This document shows positions 42,037-51,457 of a DNA stretch of 64,000 nt, piece by piece. The first letter of the stretch is position 1. Every line of letters starts with the position of its first letter. The stretch is from Erwinia_E haradaeae_I (lineage in GTDB: Bacteria > Pseudomonadota > Gammaproteobacteria > Enterobacterales > Enterobacteriaceae). Position numbers and translations under genes: made by a program. The notes below the pieces were generated by a model. That model ran no database searches. It was not told where the DNA came from and saw nothing but the letters and a program-made list of their open reading frames with translations. The stretch covers positions 372,001-436,000 of the forward strand of contig NZ_LR217713.1 of the NCBI RefSeq assembly GCF_900698925.1. The letters run 5' to 3'.

Positions 42037-42669
42037 ATGAAAAAGATTTGGTTAGTGTTATTGGGTTTGTTTTGGACAGTAAACGTTACAGCTTCTGAAT
42101 TTATAAATGGTCAGCATTATATCACATTAGATAAGGCTATTCCTGTTGAAGCTCCAATAGTGGAATTTTTTTCATTTTATTGTCCTCATTGTTATCAATT
42201 TGAACAAATTTGGCCTATTGGTGATGTTGTAAGAAAGAACCTTCCTCATCCTGTTAAGATCATAAAGTATCATATTGGATGTTTTGGCGGCAACATGGGT
42301 TACGCTTTAACACGTGCATGGGCGATTGCTATGGTTATGGGGTTAGAAAATAAAGTTACTTTACCTATTTTCCATGGGATTTTGTATGATCAAACTGTCA
42401 CTGATGAAGTTTCTTTGAAAAAAGTTTTTATGAAAGCTTCTGGAATAAAGTCAGCGGAATATGATGTAGCGTGGCATGGTGATCAAGTAGAATACTTAGT
42501 ACATAAACAAGAGAAAATTGCAGAATATGTCGGTCTAAAAGGGGTCCCAACGATGTTAATTTATGGAAAATATATGATTAATAATAGTGAGTTAGATTCA
42601 CGCTCTACAGAGGTTTATTTGCAACAATATTCTAATTTGGTGCATTTCTTACTCACCAAAAAAGAATGA
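42037..42669 (+). CDS. dsbA: Periplasmic thiol:disulfide oxidoreductase DsbA
   Basis: DsbA oxidises cysteines of exported proteins and is recharged by DsbB. The 210 residues (E. coli 208) start with a signal peptide (MKKIWLVLLGLFWTVNVTAS, cleavage near residue 19 or 20). The thioredoxin-fold active site FYCPHCYQFE has Cys49 and Cys52, with the helical insert between. The cis-proline loop is GVPTM. An extra cysteine in HIGCFGGNMG replaces the usual NFMGGDLG; a third cysteine near the active site is odd for DsbA. The ATG overlaps the TGA of the short upstream remnant, and GGGGT just upstream may serve as ribosome-binding site. DsbB is not in view. Confidence 0.95.
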   Translation: MKKIWLVLLGLFWTVNVTASEFINGQHYITLDKAIPVEAPIVEFFSFYCPHCYQFEQIWPIGDVVRKNLPHPVKIIKYHIGCFGGNMGYALTRAWAIAMVMGLENKVTLPIFHGILYDQTVTDEVSLKKVFMKASGIKSAEYDVAWHGDQVEYLVHKQEKIAEYVGLKGVPTMLIYGKYMINNSELDSRSTEVYLQQYSNLVHFLLTKKE

Positions 42670-43528
42670 ATGAGAGAGTAAAACGATAGTATTTTTGATA
42701 TATGGATATCATATTTATATTACAAGGTAACTTATAAATAGTCTGATATTTATATATTGTTTTTATAGAAAATATTATTAAAACTTAATCAGTTTTTAGC
42801 TGTATTGAATTTTGTTTATAATTGTTCTTATTCTATATTAAACTGGGTATGTATGAGTTATTTAGGTCAAAATATTACTATGGTTGTCTTTTTTAGAATG
42901 AACATTTTTATTCAAATAATACTAAAGTGATTAAAAACATATATAAATTGTCATAGATATGATTTTTATAAATCATTAATTATAGTATTCATTTATTTAT
43001 AATAAATTGTAAGGTCTAAGTCTAGAAGATTATAGATATTTTAAATTAGAATTCAATAATTTGGACTTGATCATGGTAAGAATGATTATCTTTATTTCTA
43101 TTCATGTGGAATTTTTTCTGTAGTTAGAACATGACATTGTAAAAAAGACGTTGGTTATTTTTTTTATTTTTATTCATCATATGTGGTTTATTTACATAAA
43201 ATAAAGGATTTTAAAGTTTCAGTGATCAAAGATCTTTCTGTCAAAAATAGATATTTTTTATTGTATTTAGCTAACATAAAATGTTTAAATGAATTATGTT
43301 TATTATAGAGAGATGCAATATAATTTTCATCCTCTGATTATTTTACTTTAATACGATTAATTAAGAATGTCTTGAGTATTAAATTTATAAGTGATTAGGT
43401 ATCTTTGATTTTATCATGCGTACATAATTTATACTTTGTTAGAGAATTTTTTAATATAGTAAGGTATAAATTTTACTCCAAGTTGATGAGCTTCAACAGG
43501 AAAAAAGAGTTTTGGTGTATGTTACAAA
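42670..43528. other. Convergent intergenic region dsbA/folK
   Basis: About 0.9 kb between convergent genes, AT-rich, with no gene or strong hairpin that I can support. Confidence 0.55.
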
Positions 43529-44026
43529 TTAGCATTTAACTATATTTTTTATGATAGTACTATCAAGAGAAGCTAAAAGATGAGATAATCGTTTTCCATT
43601 TGGAAGATAAAGATTGGGTGCAATATCGAGAAGAGGTAGAAGCATAAAAGCTCGATTATGCATATCATAGTGCGGTAGTGTGAGTCGAGGTGTGTGCAAT
43701 ATTTGCTTTCCAAATAACATAATGTCAATATCAAGTGTACGAGGACCCCAGCGATCAATTTGACGCACACGTCCTTGCTCTTTTTCAATATTCTGTATTT
43801 GATCCAGAAATATATCGGCTGTTAGACTAGTCTCAATAGCTATGGCTATATTAAGAAAATAAGGTTGTTTAATAGGACCGTAAGGAGGGCTATAATATAG
43901 TGGTGACTGCATGATTACTTGGGCATCTTTTATATGTTTAATTTTATTAATAGCATTCTGAAGTTGAATAAGAGGATTGGATATGTTGCTCCCAAGAGAC
44001 AGGTAAACACGATTTATTCTTGACAT
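43529..44026 (-). CDS. folK: 2-amino-4-hydroxy-6-hydroxymethyldihydropteridine pyrophosphokinase
   Basis: FolK transfers pyrophosphate from ATP to 6-hydroxymethyl-dihydropterin in folate synthesis. From MSRINRVYLSLGSN the protein is 165 residues (E. coli 159); the open frame runs 13 codons further up inside pcnB without homology. LSLGSNISNPLIQLQ opens the fold. The HPPK signature RWGPRTLDIDIMLFG (with the two Mg-binding Asp) and LPHYDMHNRAFMLLPLLDIAP follow. The start overlaps the 3' end of pcnB by 13 nt, as in E. coli where the two genes are also joined, so translational coupling is likely. Confidence 0.95.
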   Translation of the reverse strand: MSRINRVYLSLGSNISNPLIQLQNAINKIKHIKDAQVIMQSPLYYSPPYGPIKQPYFLNIAIAIETSLTADIFLDQIQNIEKEQGRVRQIDRWGPRTLDIDIMLFGKQILHTPRLTLPHYDMHNRAFMLLPLLDIAPNLYLPNGKRLSHLLASLDSTIIKNIVKC

Positions 44027-45441
44027 ATATTTCTTTCTCTCTGTGTTGGACAAGAAGATATGCATTTACATAGGCTCGATGGCTGACAGCTTGGCACTGG
44101 GTTTTGTCGTAAAATATTGATCATATTATTTTGTTCTGATTCAGTAGATATTTGAAATTGATGCCACCAGGAAACTAGGTCGTGTAACTCATAATTAGCT
44201 TCTACGATGGCGCGCATTTTTAATAAATGGTAAGCAGTGCGAAATCTAGGATGCTCTATTAATATCGATGTTCTTTTACTATCTCGAATTGATAAACGTA
44301 ATTGTAAATTCCAGATATCACGGACTAAATTAGTAATACGCTTTGGAATCGCGAGTGAGCGGCTAACTTGATCCAATAAATAATTCATTGCTGTTAAGAA
44401 AGCATCGTAATAGGTACAGTTTTTTTCCTGGGAAAATTTCTGTGTTATAATTAATTGAGGATACCAATAGAGTGTAGAAAATAACAATTCTGGATTAACA
44501 GGTTTCTGATGTTGGATACGTAGGTCAGTTTTTTTCAGAACTAAAATAATTATATGTTCTATATTTTTATTACTCTGTGTGCTTAAGTAATGTGTAATAA
44601 TGGGAAACAGAGGTTGAAATAACTGATATTTACATAGTTGTAAATATGTATGATAACCATAGCCAGACTGAAGTAATTTAAGCGTCTCCTCAAATAGACG
44701 AGCTGGAGGAATGTCATATAACAATCTAGCAAGATATGGGATTGGTTTTTTAGTTTTACAGTCAATTTGCATATTAAGTTTAGTAGAAAATCGTATTACG
44801 CGTAACATGCGTACTGGATCTTCTCTGTATCGAGTTTCTGGGTCTCCAATCATTCGGATAATTCCGCACTCTAAGTCTATCAAACCACCACTATAGTCAC
44901 GTACTGTACGATCACAAATGTTATAATAAAGACTGTTAATAGTTAAGTCTCGGCGTTGTGCGTCGTCTTCAATAGAACCAAATATGTTATCACGCAATAA
45001 CATTCCATTTTGTGTACAGCTAGCTCCATTACGATTGACTACACCTTGTTCTTTAGGTTTATGATGGCTACGAAATGTCGCTACTTCTATTATTTCATGA
45101 CCAAAGATAATGTGGGCAAGGCGAAAACGGCGTCCGACTAAACGACAGTTACGAAATAACATGCGTACTTGATCTGGTGTTGCATTGGTTGTAATATCAA
45201 AATCTTTTGGTGTTTTATTAAGTAGCAAATCACGCACACTGCCACCAACTAGATAGGCTTCATATCCAGATTTATTTAAGCGATATATTACTTTAATAGC
45301 ATTATCACTTATATTCTTTTGAAGAATCCTGTGGTTTTTACGTTGAATGACAGTTACTTGACATACTGTTGATATGTCAGATAGTAAATCTTTTTCATGA
45401 CTAAGGATTTGTCGGCAAAAATTAGACACTCGGGTAAAAAT
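44014..45441 (-). CDS. pcnB: Poly(A) polymerase I, AUU start
   Basis: PcnB adds poly(A) tails to RNA 3' ends and promotes decay. The protein is 475 residues from the proposed ATT start (E. coli 465). The nucleotidyltransferase motif LVGGSVRDLLLNKTPKDFDI, the FRNCRLVGRRFRLAH segment and the EDAQRRDLTINSLYYN and YREDPVRMLRVIRFSTK helices are intact. The first possible ATG/GTG/TTG is a GTG at 45429, but the frame upstream reads (I)FTRVSNFCRQ, matching E. coli MFTRVANFCRK. GAGGTG lies 4 nt before the ATT and 16 nt before the GTG. E. coli pcnB is itself known to start with AUU. The C-terminal tail, Arg-rich in E. coli, has five cysteines here. folK overlaps its 3' end. Confidence 0.93.
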   Translation of the reverse strand: MFTRVSNFCRQILSHEKDLLSDISTVCQVTVIQRKNHRILQKNISDNAIKVIYRLNKSGYEAYLVGGSVRDLLLNKTPKDFDITTNATPDQVRMLFRNCRLVGRRFRLAHIIFGHEIIEVATFRSHHKPKEQGVVNRNGASCTQNGMLLRDNIFGSIEDDAQRRDLTINSLYYNICDRTVRDYSGGLIDLECGIIRMIGDPETRYREDPVRMLRVIRFSTKLNMQIDCKTKKPIPYLARLLYDIPPARLFEETLKLLQSGYGYHTYLQLCKYQLFQPLFPIITHYLSTQSNKNIEHIIILVLKKTDLRIQHQKPVNPELLFSTLYWYPQLIITQKFSQEKNCTYYDAFLTAMNYLLDQVSRSLAIPKRITNLVRDIWNLQLRLSIRDSKRTSILIEHPRFRTAYHLLKMRAIVEANYELHDLVSWWHQFQISTESEQNNMINILRQNPVPSCQPSSLCKCISSCPTQRERNICQE

Positions 45442-48400
45442 AGGGCACCTCTATAGTGATAAAATCTAGTCTATAAATATATCTATGAACCATTATAACT
45501 GAGATCACAGATTTTTAGAATTTTGTTAATACTTTAATATATATTAAAAGTATTTTTTGAGATATGTCATTAATGTTTAGTAGAACAAACTATAATTTCT
45601 TGATATTGTCTATTTTACAATCGTTTCATATTAGAAATATAAGTAGTAGTTATTGTGGCGTAGGAACGTAGATATATCAATGTATCTTGTGTATACTTTG
45701 GTTTCATTTCATGAATGTTTCTCAATGATGAGCATTGAGAAACTCCATATGCATTTTTTAGAGGTATTGTGGTTTTTAGGTTTTTTACTATATTATTGCG
45801 ATCTAAACACTAGTATATAAGTATTGAGATTTGCGTTGAGGAAATTAGTTTCTATTAATTGCATTATATACTTGTGAATACGTAAAATCATTACGATCTG
45901 TGTTTATGTTTTTGAAAAGTATAAATTTTTTAGAAAATTTTAATCAGTTCTTCTTTCGTTGAGAATAATAATAAAAATTATATTGCTTTATATTAGAATC
46001 GCAGAAAGGTCATATTACCTGTATGTGGAATTTCGTCTCAGTAGATTTTCTAGTAAGATGTTGAATCTTCTATAAATTAAAATAGATTTCATGTGAATTG
46101 TATCAAATCATGCGAATGATATAATGAGAAGCATTAGAAATATCTTTATTTATTTATACTTAATTACGGTCCTAGGCTCTATGTCTATTTATTCAATCTA
46201 TATTGAAGTATAATACTATCCATGTAGTATATATAAAATTATTATTTTTATAAATTTACGGAGAATCTAATAGGGTTGATTGTATCAAGATAGTATGATA
46301 AATTGATAAAATCAATTCGAGTAAAGCAATCACACTTTGTGTGTATGGTGATGAATTTTATACAACTATACATAACGGTCCTAGTTTATAAGGAATATAG
46401 AATAAAATAAGAATAAGATAATTAAAGAAAAATTTATTATTGATATCCAAAGGCATGATTATTTAATTGAGCTCTAGGTTCTTTACGAACACAGTATTTT
46501 TTATTTTAGAGTTGATATTTTCATAAATGACTAGATAAATAATGTTAATTTGAATGATTATAATAAAACTCATTAAGTGAATTAATAATTACATTCGATT
46601 TTTATGAAAAAAGATTCTTTTTAGAGAAATTTATTTTTTATTTTTTTTCAGTCAAGTATACAAATTGCAATAATGACTCATTCTTTTAGATATATTTAAA
46701 AGAGTTATTGTATGTTTTGGCGTCAATGATATATAAATATTTTTTGTATAAAATACAGAATTTATATTGAGTCTATTTTTACTTAATGATTAAGTTAGGT
46801 GCTGTATAAATAAATAAAGTGGTTTTTTCTTATCTTATGTTAAGAGAGTTAATGCATATGATAAGATCATGACTAGATTATGAAGAATAATTCAATGTAG
46901 ATCATATTTGGTTAATATTTACTTTCTATAAATATTCAGTATGATTTAACTGTATAAATTGATTAATTTTATTTTTTATAGTGTCATTAGTACTATAATT
47001 TTCTGGAATTTTTTAATATTTTTTATTTAGTAACTCAGAATATTTACTTATTTCTAGTATGTTTTTTATCAACAAATAAATATTTTTATATACACCACAA
47101 TACAGTAAGGATAAGATTATTGTGATCTATTTACTGTAAAATGGATAGTGCGGTTATTTATTTATATCTCTAAGTTAATAGTGATTTATTATATCAATTG
47201 ATATAAATAATGATTAGTGAGTTTTTAATAGATTGTTTACATAAAAAAATTCAATTTACTATTTTATAGAGTAGAGTATATATAATGAAGTCATAGATTT
47301 GTGTTTTATTTTTATTAAAGTTGATTACATATATAATTATATTTTTAGATTTAAAAATATAATTATTTTTACTTTTTTATATTTTTCGTGGTTTTAGTAA
47401 GTAGAATTAATTTTAAGGGTGATTTTCATATATAAAAATCCGTAAGACTCATTAAATAGTTTTATTATCTATAATTAGATATATTGAACATCATCTTTTT
47501 TTTGATTTTTTATTTACTTTTTTATTTATTATAACTCTATGATAATTGGTAATTAATATAATATTAATTTGATCCTATTGATCTACAGAAGTAAATATTA
47601 TATAAATATCATAAATAAGATCAAAAATTTTATCTTAATCAATAGGTTTTGATAATTAAGTGAATCATTTTCCTTTTGGAAAGAAATTCTATTCGTGAAT
47701 TATTTCATTTTTGTTTTTTAGTATTGATTAATAATTTAAGAGTAATATAGTGGTAATACACTATATGTTAACTTGGTTTAGTCAGTGAGGATTATTGCTT
47801 ATAGTGTATTTTTCAAAACTAAGTATATGTAGTTTTAATGTAATATCACACATAACTCGATTATACTTTGTAGTATATTTCTATTTTATATAAACAATTA
47901 TAGAATATATAAAATATTATTTTTATACTCGCGTTTAGATATTCTATAAAGCGATATGTAATGACATTTTTTATAGAAACTCGATGTTTTTGAGGTCACG
48001 ATAAAACATATATCATATATTCCTTTATGAGATATAGGGTTTTAATTAGAGAAATTGGGAAACGTTTATCGATCTATATCTATATTTATATATATTAGTT
48101 ATTCATGATGAGAAGATTACTCATTAGATTTAGTGAGTATGAGTGAGTATTAAGACTAGGGTTTGGTCATCGTTTTTAGGGATATATTTTTATAATGCTT
48201 ATGAAATTTAAATTAAAATTTTTATATATTTTAATTTATGCAAGATATTAAAATAATTTTTTCATGTTATAAACAATAATACTGTGTATTATTTTATAAT
48301 ATCGGTCATGTTTTAATACTTGATTTTGATAGTTTAGCTTGTATTTTATTATATTATGAATGTTTTAGTGTTATTTTTATGGAAGTGAATATTTTATTAT

Positions 48401-49924
48401 ATTGTATTTTATACTAATTCACTTGGTCATTAAGTCAGTTGGTAATTAATTTTAATATAGGAGTCTTATGATTGTATGAAAATATAATAAATGAAAAAGA
48501 TAGACGTTACTGTATAGTCTAATCAGCAATCATTAAGAGTCTAGAGTTTTAGTCTTTTTATGTCTAGTAATATGTTATAACATGCTTTTATTTATTCATT
48601 GATCGATATACAAGATATTTCTCTTAAAGAAAATTGGTGTAGAACCTATTTTCTTGATTGAGTGATTATCTATAAGATAATCAGGTTTCAATAATTGCAT
48701 GGGATGAAACTGATTGATATGATCAATAGTTGTGCGATAATATGAGTTACTACTTTAATATATACAGATAAAAGATAACCAAGGTAGGCAGGTCATTAGG
48801 TGTTATAATACATTTAGTTATTAATCAATAAGAATTCAGTATAGATAATATCTAATGAAGAATATAAAAAAGTACGGAAATAAAGCCATGGATTAATTAT
48901 CATCGTATATGATTGATATTTTCGTTACAGTAACAATTATGTTTGATTTTTCGGAAGATATTTATTCTCAAAAATAATCATAATCGCATAGATTAATTAT
49001 GGTAAAGCCCTTCTTAATCAAAGGAGAATTAGTCGTGGTTGTTCATATAATTAATTTATTTTAATTTATATAACAGATTTTTTTATTTTTAGAATCATGA
49101 TTCTCGTAATAAAGTATATTATGAATTAATATGTATTATAAAACCATAATGATTTATTAAAAATTAATATTTAAAGAACGTTGGAACAAAAATATTTTTC
49201 CGATTGTTATGTTAATTTGAAAAAAGAAAGAGAGAATCACTTATTAGCAAGTTGACGAAGTCTTAACATTTTTCTAGAAACACATAAGATTTTATAGTTT
49301 AATATTCAAATACAATAAGATATAAATTGATAATTTGAATTAATAGACTTATTAGAGTTATTATAATTCCAACTAGGATTATAGGCTATACTGGGTGATT
49401 GTAAAGATATCTATTAAGTGAACATCAAATAGATTAATCAGTTAAATAGACCATCATTAATTAGAAGAACATTCTATTTTATAGAGAAATAAATATTTAC
49501 TTTCTTGGTATAGTAGAACAGAAATCTTACTATCTCTGTTTGTTAACAGATAAACAGATCTAAGATTTTTATTTTTATAGATTTCGTATTAAACGCAGAG
49601 ATTTAATTATATTCTCAGTAGTTGAATACGTTATAATTCAATTTTGTTAAACATCATGAATTAGTTTGTTACTTAAATTACTATGCATATAGGATGAGTG
49701 AATGGCATCAGTATTTACATTACTTATATGGGTTGTATTCTGGATTTTCGAAAAGAATCTGACATGTATAAGATAGTCGTATACTATTAAATAGTAAATT
49801 ACTCTGTAAGAAGAAGGTTAAGAAACACATTGAAACCAGGTTATAGTAGTCGCTAAAAAATATTATTCTATAATGATGCATGCATGCTCTGATGTATTGG
49901 ATGTAATAATTAGTTAGGATTTTT
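45442..49924. other. Largest gene desert, pcnB to glmU
   Basis: About 4.5 kb between divergent genes in which I recognise no gene, RNA or mobile element. Composition is extremely AT-rich with stop codons in all frames. In E. coli dksA and gluQ lie upstream of pcnB and the atp operon upstream of glmU; none is visible even as fragments. Small hairpins such as GATTATC-TATAA-GATAATC near 48665 occur. Promoters of pcnB and glmU must lie at its two ends. Confidence 0.6.
45446..45451 (-). promoter_or_regulatory. Ribosome-binding site deciding the AUU start of pcnB
   Basis: GAGGTG on the minus strand ends 4 nt before the ATT at 45439-45441. Only three further codons upstream there is an in-frame TAG, so ATT and the downstream GTG are the only realistic starts, and spacing favours ATT. 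Confidence 0.75.
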
Positions 49925-51295
49925 ATGGAAAATCGTTTAATTAGCGTAGTAATTCTTGCTGCTGGTAAAGGTACTCGAATGCATTCAGACTTACCAAAGG
50001 TATTGCACTTACTAGCAGGAAAACCTATGGTACAATATGTAATAGATGTGTCTAAAGCGATAAATGCCAGATGTATAAATCTGGTATATGGACACTCTGG
50101 TAATCTTCTTAAAATGGCTATTAATGACGATTCTTTAAACTGGATTTTACAAAGAGAGCAGTTGGGAACAGGTCATGCTATACAGCAAGCTATACCGTAT
50201 TTTAAGGATAATGAAGAGATTTTGATACTGTATGGCGATGTTCCTTTAATTTCAAGTAATACGCTACGTCGTTTACGAAAAGCAAAACCACCTGGTGGTA
50301 TAGCTCTTTTAACAGTACAACTTGATAAACCAGATGGTTATGGGCGAATTATTCGTCATCATGGGAAAGTGATAGGCATTGTCGAAGAAAAAGATGCTAC
50401 ACTACAGCAATTAGTTATAAATGAAGTTAATACTGGAATTTTTATTGCTAATGGATCAGAGATTAAGCGCTGGTTAAGTCAATTAACTTATAATAAGGAA
50501 AAGGGTGAATATTATATTACTGATATCATAGCTCTTGCGCATGATGCTGGCTGTTCTATTAAAACAGTATATCCAGAACGCGTAACTGAAATCACTGGTG
50601 TAAATAACCGTCTTCAACTTACTCATTTAGAGCGTATGTACCAAGTAGAATTAGCAGAAAAATTCCTTTTAGAAGGCGGTATGCTACAAGATATGACTCG
50701 TTTTGATTTACGTGGCACATTGGAACATGGTCGTGATGTTATGATTGATACTAATGTAATTATTGAAGGCACTGTTATCATTGGTAATCGAGTTAAAATT
50801 GGAACTGGTTGCGTAATAAAAAATAGTTTAATTTCTGATGATAGTGTTATTAATCCTTATAGTGTACTTGATGGTGCGCAGTTAGAGCCAGGGTCCAGAG
50901 TGGGTCCATTTGCCAATCTACGTCCAGGTAGTAAATTATCGACAGGTTCTCATGTAGGTAGTTTTGTGGAAATGAAAAATACGATGCTTGGTTCCGGGTC
51001 TAAATCAGCACATTTGAGTTATCTGGGAGATTCGGAGATTGGTGTTAATGTGAATATCGGAGCAGGTACTATTACCTGTAATTATGATGGTATAAATAAA
51101 TCTAAGACTGTTATTGGTGATGATGTGTTTGTGGGTTCAGGTACTCAGTTTATTGCTCCAGTTAATATCGGATCAGGTGTGACTATTGCTGCTGGTAGTA
51201 CTATTATAAAAGATGTTCCTGATAACGGGTTGGTATATAATCGGAAAGAACAAATATTTAATGTGAATTGGAAAAAAGAAAAAAAGAAAAATTAA
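49925..51295 (+). CDS. glmU: Bifunctional N-acetylglucosamine-1-P uridyltransferase / glucosamine-1-P acetyltransferase
   Basis: GlmU acetylates glucosamine 1-phosphate and couples it to UMP, giving UDP-GlcNAc for peptidoglycan and lipid A. The 456 residues equal the E. coli length. The N-terminal pyrophosphorylase domain has VVILAAGKGTRMHSDLPKVL, then LYGDVPL and EVNTGIF. The C-terminal left-handed beta-helix acetyltransferase domain (about 251-456) carries NLRPGSKL, VEMKNT and the catalytic/acetyl-CoA region LSYLGDSEIGVNVNIGAG, TCNYDG and GSGTQFIAPV. AGGA precedes the ATG. glmS follows in the same direction, as in E. coli. Confidence 0.98.
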   Translation: MENRLISVVILAAGKGTRMHSDLPKVLHLLAGKPMVQYVIDVSKAINARCINLVYGHSGNLLKMAINDDSLNWILQREQLGTGHAIQQAIPYFKDNEEILILYGDVPLISSNTLRRLRKAKPPGGIALLTVQLDKPDGYGRIIRHHGKVIGIVEEKDATLQQLVINEVNTGIFIANGSEIKRWLSQLTYNKEKGEYYITDIIALAHDAGCSIKTVYPERVTEITGVNNRLQLTHLERMYQVELAEKFLLEGGMLQDMTRFDLRGTLEHGRDVMIDTNVIIEGTVIIGNRVKIGTGCVIKNSLISDDSVINPYSVLDGAQLEPGSRVGPFANLRPGSKLSTGSHVGSFVEMKNTMLGSGSKSAHLSYLGDSEIGVNVNIGAGTITCNYDGINKSKTVIGDDVFVGSGTQFIAPVNIGSGVTIAAGSTIIKDVPDNGLVYNRKEQIFNVNWKKEKKKN

Positions 51296-51344
51296 GGATG
51301 GATTCATGTTTTCTTATTTATATATCGTATAATGAGAAGATTAA

Positions 51345-51371
51345 TGCCAAAACTAACTGTTAGTGGCTTTT
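51345..51371 (+). terminator. Hairpin with T-run between glmU and glmS
   Basis: GCCA and TGGC form the base of a stem, with CTA(A) and (T)TAG above it and three A bulged on one side. TTTT follows. It lies about 50 nt past the glmU stop and about 87 nt before glmS. It may attenuate or process the glmUS transcript, or be a partial terminator; in E. coli this junction is a processing site. Confidence 0.45.
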
Positions 51372-51457
51372 ATGATGATAGCCAATCTACTAGATTCTGT
51401 AAAACTAGAACATAACTCTGACACCCTATTGACCATTATGCCAGGAAAATGACTGTT

